Virus record (IMG/VR): IMGVR_UViG_3300008262_000007
Coordinates: 62,001-126,000 of that record
DNA: 64,000 nt
Reading direction: 5' to 3' (one strand)
DNA from: a virus
Below, piece after piece: positions 41,401 to 53,400 of the stretch (position 1 is its first letter; each line of letters opens with the position of its first letter). The position numbers and the translations under genes were made by a program. The notes below the pieces were generated by a model. It saw only the letters and a list, made by a program, of their open reading frames with translations. It was not told where the DNA came from and ran no database searches.

Positions 41401-44400
41401 CCGCCTACGCCAACTAAATTAGGATTATATCCTAAATTTGAACCTAAAATTTATATAGACAATAGTTACAATAATTCTGTTAAAGTTATTCAAGGCCACG
41501 ACGGTAGTATAATTGCAGCGTATGATGATTTTAGAGATGCATTAATTTTAGAATTAGAAAGAAGAATATTTAATAATATTAAAATAGATTATAATGCTGA
41601 CCTATTTGACTTGAATGACTACAAACCAGGCGCATTTAGAAACACTGGATTTACGCGAGAAGAAGTTGATCAACCTATTATTACTGACTTTGTCCAATGG
41701 CTTCAATTAGTAGATCAAGATTATACTGAGCACAAATATTTTGACAGAGAAGATTCTTTTACTTTTAATTATTCTAGTTTAAGAAGTCCAACAAATACTT
41801 CGTTGCCAGGTTGGTGGAGAGGAGTGTTTGACCATGTGTATGACACTGACAAACCAAATACCAATCCGTGGGAAATGTTAGGTTTTAAAATTAAACCAAA
41901 TTGGTGGGAAGAACAATACGGCCCTGCTCCTTATACTAGTGAAAACTTATTACTATGGGAAGACCTAGAGCAAGGTATAATAAGAATTCCTGGTCAACCA
42001 TTTAAAATTAATTCTAAATATGCACGCCCGGGTTTGAAAAATTTCTTACCAGTAGACGCAGACGGAAATTTATTAAGCCCATCTGATGCTAATATTTGTT
42101 TAAAGTATGATAGTTTAGATATTAAAAATAGTTTTAAATTTGGTGATTATTCTCCTGTTGAATTAGCTTGGAGAAAGAGTTCCGAATACCCGTTTGCAAT
42201 GTTAGCAAGTTGGGCAATAAATCAACCAACTCGACTATTAGCTACAGGTTTTGATAGATCTAGACAGATTCGAAATAAACTTGGACATATAGTTTATAAA
42301 GACTCGGGCAGACATATACAACTTGCAGACATTTTATTTCCTAATACTGTTGACGATACAACACAAGTATTAACATTGGGAGTAGTTAATTATATTGCAG
42401 ACTATATGGCATCAAGTGTAACTGCAAATTTTAAAAATTATAATACTAGACTAAAGTCTATAAAAAATAATCTAACTATTAGATTAGGTGGATTTACTGA
42501 CAAATCTAAATTTAAATTAATTTTAGATTCAAGAACACCGTTAAACAAAGGTAACGTTTTTGTTCCAGAAGAAAACTATAGAGTTTTCTTAAACACTAGT
42601 TCTCCATTACGAACAATTAGCTATAGTGGTGTTATAGTTGAAAAACGACAATCTGGATTTATTATTAGAGGTTATGATTCTGAATCACCAACATTTACTT
42701 ACTTTGAACCTTTTAAAACACAACGCGATACGTTAATAAATGTAGGAGGAATCTCTGAGATTTTCACACGTTGGGAATCTGGACAATTATATAGAGAAGG
42801 CTCAAATGTTGAATATAATAATGCTTATTATAAAGTAATTACAACTCATACTGCAACTGGAGTGTTTGACGTAACTAAATTTGCTAAATTGCCTGCACTG
42901 CCATTAAAAGGCGGCCGATCAGCAACATTTAGTAAGAAATTTAATACCTTTCAGCCTATAACTATTCCTTACGGCACATTGTTTAAAACAGTCCAAGAAA
43001 TTGTTGATTTTCTATTAGGTTATGGTAATTGGTTAGAAGCTAATGGATTCCGATTTGAGTATTATGACGGCGAAGAAAAGATTATTTCTAACTGGGAAAC
43101 TAGTGCTAGAGAATTTTTATTCTGGACTACTCAAAATTGGGGAGAAGGTACATTATTAGCTCTAAGCCCAGCAGCCGATGAAATTAATTTTACTACAGAG
43201 TATAGTATTGTTGATAATATCTATGACAATTTTTACGGTTACTCTATTCTTAAAGCAGACGGTAAAAAATTAGTAGAAGAATTTAGTAGAATTAATAGGA
43301 CTGATCCTAACAACTTCCAATTACGTCCAAAGAATACCGCTGACGGAGTTTATGCCATACAAGTTCCAGTAGTTCAAAAGGAACACATAGTTTTAATTGA
43401 CAATTTTACAGTGTTTGGCGATGTAATTTATGATCAACCTACTGGTTATCGACAAGAACGTATTAAAGTTCTAGGATACAGGACCTCTGACTGGGACGGT
43501 AGTTTAAATATTCCTGGATTCTTATATGATGCAGCCACTGTTACAGACTGGAAACAATGGACTGATTATGCTATTGGTGATTTAGTAAAATATAAAGAAT
43601 TTTATTATACAGCTAAAAATAAAATAGCAGGTGCTGAAAATTTTGAAATAAACAGTTGGGCACGATTACCTAGCCGACCTGAATCAGGTTTGATTACAAA
43701 TTTTGAATATAAAGTAAATCAGTTTGCAGATTTTTATAATTTAGATAGTGATAACTTTGATGTTACACAACAAAAACTTGCACAACATTTAATTGGTTAT
43801 CAAAAGCGTGAATACTTAGAAAATATTATAAATGACGAAGTTTCTCAATATAAATTCTATCAAGGAATGATACAAGATAAAGGTACTAAAAATGCTCTTA
43901 CAAAGTTATTTGATGTACTAAGTAGTAACGACAAAGAAAGTTTAGAATTTTTTGAAGAATGGGCCATTAAAGAAGGTCAATATGGTGCCAGCGAAGGGTT
44001 CGACGAAGTTGAATTTAAATTAGATGAATCAAAATTTAGAAATACTCCACAGCCATTTGAGCTAGTTAGTTCTGTACCTGGCGGCGAGACAGATTTAATA
44101 TATCGCATACGTCCATTTGAAGTATTTAAAAAACCGCTTAATTATAATCATAAGCCTTTTCCTGTTAGAGAATCTAGCATAGGATACACCCGCGATGCAG
44201 GTTATGTAAATCAGGAAGATGTGCAGTTTATTGTACCTTCATATTATGATATTTTAAATATTAATATTGATGAGTTTTCTAACAAAAATTATGTATGGGT
44301 AGGCACAGAAAAACAATCATGGAATGTTTATCAACATGTCTTATCAGATTATCTTGTTACAAAACTTGTAGGTAATGCTAATGCAGTATCAATAGGAGAT

Positions 44401-47400
44401 CCTACAAAAAATCAATTTAAATTATCTCTAAACAAAGCAGCTACAGATATTAAAGCAGGCGACATTATCGGATTGTACGATTTAATAATATCAACTAGGG
44501 GCGAAGAAGATTCAACTACTATACCTATAGTAACACAAGAAACTTCAACAGTTCAAGGATTTTTTAAGGTATTAGCAGTTAATGTTAATGAACTTATTAT
44601 TGATACTGATCTTACGGTTAGTGACATTGACGATTGTCGTGGTTTACTAACTCGTTTAGTGTCATCAAGAGTAGAAAATATTAACGAAGCAAATATTCTT
44701 ACACAAGGTACAATTGACAATAACGACTTGGTATGGATTGATAATGACGGTGTTGATTGGAGAGTAATAAAAAATAATCAAGCCTTTGACTTATTACAAA
44801 AAATTCCCGCAGAGGAAGTTGGAATATCAAATAAATTTGGATTTTCTATAGATGTAGATAGTCGTAATACGGTCATTGTTGTTGGATCACCGGGTGCTTC
44901 AACTAATGGAAAGGCTTTTGTCTATACTCGTGGTGCAAATTCTCAAAACTTTCAATTTACACAAATCATTGAACCTACAGACAATTTAGCTGACCTAGGG
45001 CAGCAGTATGCTGAAAGTGTAGCAGTATCCCCAGACGGCAAATTTATTGTTGTAGGTTCGCCTAATGCTTCAAATATAAAAACTTTATTTAGAGGTGACT
45101 ACGACGAAGAAACAGACTATCAAAACGGCGAAAGTGTATTGTTTAGCGATCAACTGTGGGAAGCTGTTGTAGACATTCGCGGAGCAGACGATTCACTTGA
45201 GTTTTCTAGCTTTGGATCAATTATTGAAATTTTACAAAAGTATAATATCACTGCCGGCGAAATTACATTTAATAATTTAATAACAGGTAATTATCCGTTT
45301 AAAAATGTAGAAACAAATCATATATTAGTTAGAGCACCAGCAGATCAATATGCCGGTACAGGCCCGGGAGATAGAGTATTTTTAGATTGGTATTTAAGGA
45401 CCACAGCAAATCAAGATCAGCTACCTTTAACTTTAACTGCTAGACAACCGTTTGGCGGAGCAGTAACTGGATTTACAGAGGCAAATCTTGAAGGTGGTTT
45501 AATAATTCAAAAGAAAATTGATGCAGTATTGTATGTTGAAACATTTGCTAATCTACCTGAAATTGGAGAACAAATAGACTCCGAAGGAGTATTTGGATAT
45601 GTGGCTTATGTATATCAAGATGAAGGCGCAGCAACAGTTTATGTTGAGGGATCGTTTGGTCGTTGGCAACCTACAGGATCTTTATTTACTGAACAAGGCG
45701 AGTTCGTAGGAGAGTATGTAAGAGTTGCACCAATTGAAACATTAGATGTATCTGATGATCTAGGCGGATATTGGTGGTTTAATACTACGTCAACAATCAA
45801 TGTAGGATTAGTTAACGAAGATGAAGGCCGAGCGTTAGCAGTATACAACGTTATACCTAACGGAAAAGCTGATCCAGGTGCTCGTGGCGGCAATATCTAT
45901 GATTATAACAACACTATTGTTAATAGTGAAAATAATATTAATAGCTATATTAGAACACTAACGTATCAAGGAGCACCAGGTGCATACAATAATCTAAACA
46001 TAATTCCAAGTGATTTGTTCGTAGTTAGAGCACCAAATAGTCTTACAACTAAATTATCAACCGGTGACAGAGTTACACTTGAAGTAGTTAATTTACCTAA
46101 TTATTCAGATGGTGGGTTTGTAGATATTTCACCGCTTGGTATAACTACTTTTAATACAAATAAAACACATACTATTGTCGACGTATGGAGCGGCTATATT
46201 AATTTCAATCTAGATGAGACTGATACATTTGGTAATCCGTTTGAACCGCGTGTTGGACAGTTTGTTAGAGATAGAAATACTGGCGCAACTGGTCTAATAA
46301 CGTTTTATCAACGTAACGGTTTAAGTGCTACGATCTTTGTTAAAAACGTTGTAGGAACTTGGTCAAGAGGTAGAAATTTTGGTAATGTTTCTAGCATTGA
46401 ATTTATAGGAGAACCAACTGATCCAAGTCCAGTGTATTCAGTTACTAGAAGAATGGGCGAAATTCGCTCAGTATCTTTAGGTAATGCATCATTAGGAATT
46501 GGCGGTTTAGTAGTATTTAGATTAGCTGCACCTATTGTAACAGTGCCTGTTCAGGCAGTAATAACTGGTGCAGAATATATTATCTATAGAGACGATCCTA
46601 TACTAGGTATTGCAACACAGCCTAATATACCGTCACAGGCAAATTTTGATTGGAGACCTATTTACAATGTATCTGTAAATGCCGATGGGTTTGTAGTTAA
46701 TACTGATAATCTTGGCATGTTTACAGTTTATGCTAAAGAAGCTTCAACAACTTATAGTTTAGTAGGATCGTTTATTGTTCCAGAAATTCAAGATAATCTA
46801 AGATTAGGCTCAAAAGTTTTAATTAGAAAAAATAATAACTTATACAAATTATTTGTAGGTTGTCGTGGCTCAGGAACATCTAACAATCCTGGAAGAATTT
46901 ATTTTGTAAATTACGGACTTACTGCCGACGGAACTTTCTATAACTGGGAACTTGCTAAAAATAAAAAATACAGGGGTGAGTTTGGTCCAGAAAAAGAATA
47001 TTTTATAAATGATATTGTTTTCTTAGATGGAATATTTTATCAAGCACAAACTAATATTGCCCCAGGACTTCAGTTTAATATTTTAGATTGGGAAAGAGTT
47101 GCCTTTGACGGATTACAATATACTGGCATTGATTATGTAGGTTATATTCCTAACGATACAAATTTTGTTCCAGGTAATGATAGTTCGTTAAATCTTGATC
47201 AAGAAGGGTTACTTGAGTTTGGAACTATTTTTGATGCAGACGAAAAAGGTGAAGTTGTTGTTGTTACAGCAATTTACAACAATACTAAACCTAACAGGGT
47301 TGTTATATACAGAGCAATTAATGGTAATTATATAAAAGCACAAGAGTTATTAGCTACTAATACTACATCTAATTTTGGAGAAGCAGTTAGTATTAGTCGA

Positions 47401-50400
47401 GATGGTACATTGATTGCAGTAGGAGCATCACTAGACTCAGCAGATATAGATAGTCAAGGAGCAGTTTATGTATACCGACAAGTTGCCGGTGAATTTGTAC
47501 TAGATCTTAATAATAACACTGGACAAAAATTAACTAGTGCAAATGCGAAAAGAAAAGAATTATTTGGAGCATCATTAGATTTTGACGGTGATACCCTTTA
47601 TGTTTCTGCTCACAACTCATATTCAGATGAAATCACAACTTTTGATAATCATGCAAAACCAATATTCAATTATTTGTTAGGGTATGACAATGATCAAGAT
47701 CCAATATATTCACAATTTGTGCTTGATCAAGAGTCGTTGTTAAATGAAAAACGTACAACGTTTGATAATAATTTTACAAACTTTAAAAATAAGATTTTAG
47801 GTAACGGTGTTGTTTACGTTTATGATAGAATAGAAAATAGTTTAGTCTATGGTCAAACTTTAGATTTTAATGATACTGAAGCAAGATCGTTTGGACAGAC
47901 CATTGTTGCCAAGCAGAATCACTTATACACAGCATTAACTGATTTTACTAATACTGGGGGTAAAAAAGGTGCAGTGTTTGATTTTCGTAGACCTGAAAAC
48001 AAACGTGTTTGGGAAACATATCGTGTTCCTAAGAAAATCCCCAACCTTGACAAGATCAAGCGAGTATTAATTTACGATAATTTAAAAAATGAAATCATAA
48101 CTAACCTTGATTATATTGATCCTGTACAGGGAAAAATTGCTGGAATAGCAGATCAAGAAATTAGATACAAAACAGTATTTGATCCTGCTACATACAATAT
48201 AGGATTAAATGGTGCAACAGTAAACAAAACAAGCACTTGGGGAGCAGAGCAAACAGGTCAACTTTGGTGGGACTTGTCAATTACTAAGTTTATAAATCCT
48301 TATCAATCTAATGTAATTTATTCTACAAGTAATTGGAATAGATTATTTGTAGGTTCGTCAATAAAGGTATATGAGTGGGTAGAAACAGAGCTAACTCCTG
48401 TAGAATGGGACGAAATAGCAGAGTCGCCTGATGGACTTTCGTTAGGAATAACAGGCAAATCCAAATACGGCAACAACGCTTATGTTTCTAAAAGAGTCTA
48501 CGATCCTATAGCAGAACGTTTTACCCCTCTAAACTATTTCTGGGTCGAAGGCAAAACTACAGTCCCAGATATAGAATCAAGATCAATAAGTGCAAAAACA
48601 GTAGCTGATTTTATAGCCGACCCTGCAAGTATAGGACATAAATTTATATCGTTTATTAGCGAAGATACATTTGCATTATGGAATTGCGGATCGCTAATCA
48701 AAGATACTGATTGTATTTTAAATGTTCAGTACTGGACATCTAGTGATAAAAATTCTAATATACATAATCAGTATCGAATTCTCACAGAAGGTCTTGGATC
48801 TAGTAAGCCTAGTACTGATACGGAGCGTAAATGGTTTGATAGCTTAATAGGGTACGACGAACAATCGCGAGCTGTACCTAATCCTAATTTGTCTCCTAGA
48901 GAACGATATGGTATTTTAAATAAGCCACGACAAAGCTGGTTTGTTAATAGAACTGAAGCACTAAAACAGTTTATTGAAAGAACTAATTCTGTTCTTCGTA
49001 ATAATCTTATTGTAGAATCTAGAGATATTAGCGAGTTATTCCAGAGTGATTTACCACCAACTAACACATCCAGACTTTATGATACAGTAGTAGACACTGA
49101 AATAGATCTACAATTTGTTGGAGTTGCCCGGGCTGAACGTGCAGTATTAACTCCAATTGTAGAAGATGGCAAGATTGTTCGAGTTGATATAAAAGAACGC
49201 GGTCGAGGTTATAAAGTTGTTCCTACTTTTGAAATTTTAGGTACCGGTAGCGGAGCAAATATAGAACTAACTATTAATAATCTAGGACAAGTGGTATCTG
49301 CTATTGTTTTAGATGCTGGTAATAATTACAAATCTGACACACAAATAATTGTAAGACGATTTAATGTGTTAGTCAGCAATGACTCAAGTATACGTGGAAA
49401 ATGGGCAATTTATGAAAGAATTAATGAAACCCGTTCATGGAATAGGATTATAAGTCAATCTTACGACACTACTGCGTACTGGGAATATTTAGATTGGTAC
49501 GCTGACGGTTATAACAGCTTTACTGAAATCGATTTTGTAATTGATCAAAGTTTTTCATTACAAACGCTAGACGATGACCTAGGTGATATTATAAAAATAT
49601 TAACAGTAGGCACAGGCGGTTGGTTATTACTTGAAAAAATTGATGTTCAAGATACAGTTGACTATACAGTAAATTATAAAACAATAGGAAAACAAAATGG
49701 TACTATTCAATTTAAATCTGATCTTTACAATTTACAGAATAGTCAAGTAGGTTTTGATAGTCAAAGCTATGACACTAAGTTCTTTGATAGTCAGCCTATT
49801 GAAGAAGTTAGAATTATTCTTAACACAATTAGAAATAAGATTTTTACAGATAATCTAGAAGTTGAATATAATAAATTATTTTTTGCAAGTTTAAGATATG
49901 TATTTTCTGAACAAGGATATGTTGATTGGGCTTTCAAAACTAGTTTTGTTAAGGCTAGACATAATGTTGGCGACCTAAAAGAAAAACTAACATTCCAAAA
50001 TGATAACCTTGCAAGTTATGAAGATTATCTGCAAGAAGTAAAACCGTACAAAACAAAATTACGAGAATATTTAAGCACGTATGATAAATTAGAAAATTCT
50101 TCTAGCGTAATAACTGATTTTGATCTTCCACCAGCGTACGATCCTATCAGAAAAGTAATATCTCCAGTATCAGTTAAAGTTATTAACGGCTTGTTAGTAG
50201 GCGATTCTGTTAGCTCTTATCCTAACAAATATTGGCTTGAAAATGTAGCATATCAAATAGTTGCTGTTAAAGTAAGTGACCCGGGAGAAGGGTATATAAC
50301 TGCACCCGTTATCAGTATAGAAAGCGAGTCAGGAGAAGGAGCAATAGCAGTAGCATCTTTAGGACCAAATGGAACTATTGCAAGTGTTACTGTTACAAAT

Positions 50401-53400
50401 CCAGGCAGTGGTTATTTAACAATTCCTCGAGTAACAATTAATGGTGCTACTCGCGATGGAGGCCGTTCGGCAGTTCTTGCAGCAGAAATAGGCAATAGCT
50501 TGGTTAGAAACATACATTCTGTTGTAAAATTTGATAGAGTTTCAGGATCATTTTTAATAACACAATTAAATCAAAGTGAAAGATTCGTAGGAACTGGTTC
50601 TAAAACACAGTTTAATTTAAAATATCCAATGGATATGAGAACTAATACTATTGAAATTACCATTAACGGAGTAGTAGTGTTAGGTAGTCAATACACATAT
50701 GAAAATGTCCTTGATAGAGATAATGGATATGATAGATATAGTGGCCGAATTAGTTTTGTTTTACCGCCAGAAAATTTAAGAGAAATTATAGTTAACTACA
50801 AAAAGTCTATTAGATTATTATCAGCAGCTGATAGAATTAATTTGTTTTATGATCCTAAAACTGGTCAAATAGGAAAAGACATTTCTCAATTAATGGAAGG
50901 TATTGACTATGGCGGAGTAGAAGTTAGAAGCTACGGGTTTGTTGGCCCTGAAGGTTGGGATTCAGATCGTTGGTATGAAAATGCATGGGATCTATTTGAT
51001 GAAAATTTTGACGAAGAAAGTTTCGAAACTGACGGCTCAACTTTAACATTCCAATTAAGCAAACCACTAGCTAAAGATGTAGAATACAACGTTTATATTA
51101 ATGATGTAAGAGTTGACGATAATAACTATGATGGTACTACATCAACAGATAATTTAGTAAACAAGCAAGCATTTATGGCTCCTGTAGTCGGCGACGGCAT
51201 AACAGATACATTTACGTTTGAGAATGAAATAGGTTATCGAACTTACTTAGAACAAAATTCTGCTTCAGGTCAAAATAATCCACCTATAGAAATAGTAACA
51301 ATTCGTAGAAGCACTAGTGACGGTTCTAGGGAACTTAATGCAGAAAGTTTTGATACAGCATTAATAGGCGGCGACTTAGCATATACAACAGCTAAAGGTA
51401 TTAAGGCTGAAGAAATTACAGTTGATGGTGACGGCTTTGTAACTCCTACAACATCAAAAGGTCCAGAAGAAATTATTCCTGGACAAATTATGGATACCTT
51501 AGATATTACAGTTTACGAACGTCCAGTTGGTGGTTCAAGCATTATGTATAGTTCTAATCATCGAGGCGATGGTGTGACAAAAGAATTTTTTATGCAAGGA
51601 TTGCCTTTCTCGTTTAGTTCTATGTTAGTTAAAGTAGACTATGAAATTTTGACACAGCAATCTGATTTTAGAATCGATTGGGACAAAAAGAGTGTTGTAT
51701 TTTATCAAGCACCTACTGCCGGTTCTGAGATACATTTATTAGCTATGGGACTATCTGGTGATAATATACTGGACTATGATGAGTTTACAGCCAACGGTTC
51801 TGTGGCTGAATTCTTAACAAATGTAAGATGGACAGATAACATTAACGGATATGTAACTGTAAACGGTGAAGTAAAACCTTTTGAATTATTTGAATCAGAT
51901 GACAGTTACGCTGTAGCTAATAACGTTGTAATTAAATTTGTACAGCCACCGTTAGCTGGAACTAAAATACAGTTTGCACTGTTTGAAAGTTCAGCAATTA
52001 CGTTTAGTCAAGTAACAGTAGACGATTTTATTGCCGACGGCAGTTCAACGTCATATCAAATTAGTCAAGCACCGTTTAATCAAGAACCAGTACAATTTTA
52101 TACCCTTGTAACTGTAAACGACAAAGTTCTAAATGCTGGTTACGTTCAACGATTTGATGTCACTACCTCTAGACAGTATCAATTGAAAAAATGGCAAGTG
52201 CCTGTAGGTTCAATAACAGGTGATAAGATTGATGTTTACTTAAACAATAGAAAACTAAGTCTTTTACAAGAGTGGACTTATGAAGGTGCAGGATCTTTTA
52301 ATCCTGCTATTAGTCCTGATGCACAAGAGGGTAGTACAGTTATTTTAAATAGCGGTGTTGGAGTTCCAGGCGACACATTGCGTGTGCATTTAATAGCTGA
52401 CGGCGAGTATAGATTTGGGTATTTTGAAATAGGTGAAGATTCAAGTGACACGTTTGTAGGAACGCCTGATACAATTTATTTTGATGATACTTACCCTGCA
52501 GGCACTAAAATTCGTGTATATCAATTTAGTAATCACGACAGTCAAGGCATCGAAAGACAAAAATTTGATGTAATTGAACGTACACAAATGAGTGAAGCGT
52601 CAGACGGTTATCATGAATACAGAACACTTAAAAATGGACTAATTCAGTTACGTGAGCAAGCAGTAGATGTAGCATATATATGGGTATCTGTAAATGGTAC
52701 CTTATTAACTCCTACAGCTGATTACATCTTATTAGAAAATAAACGTTACATTAAGATGATTACACCACTTAATGATAATGATGTAGTTGATATTATACAT
52801 TTTAGTAATCCGCCTGTATCAAACAAATACGGTTGGAGAATATTTAAGGATATGCTAAACAGATATCACTATAAGAGATTAGGTAATGATGCTCGATATA
52901 CATTAGCAGAACCTTTACAATATTATGATAAAATAATTACTCTTGACAATGCTGAAGGTCTACCAACTCCTGCGGTACGTAGTCGTATACCTGGTGTAAT
53001 TTTTATTAACGGAGAACGTATTGAATATTTCCGCAGAGAGGGAAATGTATTAAAACAACTACGCAGAGGTACGTTAGGTACTGGAGTTAAAACAGTTCAT
53101 AGTCTAGGAGACAGGGTTTATGATCAAAGCATAGATTCTAATATTCCTTATAAGGATGAAGTAGTAACATTTGAAGCGTTCTCAGGCAACTATAAGGATA
53201 TGAGTGTTGACTACAACAATATAGGTGCAATAAGTGTAAACAGTATAACATATACAGCTAATAATAACACGGCATTTCCTTTAGGATACGAAGAACTTGA
53301 TAATTTAGGTCTAGGTCTCCGTCAAAAGTGTGTTATAAAAGGTAGCGGATTTAGACCAGTTGTAAAAGTTATTATGCAAGGAACACTTGCAGATGAAAAT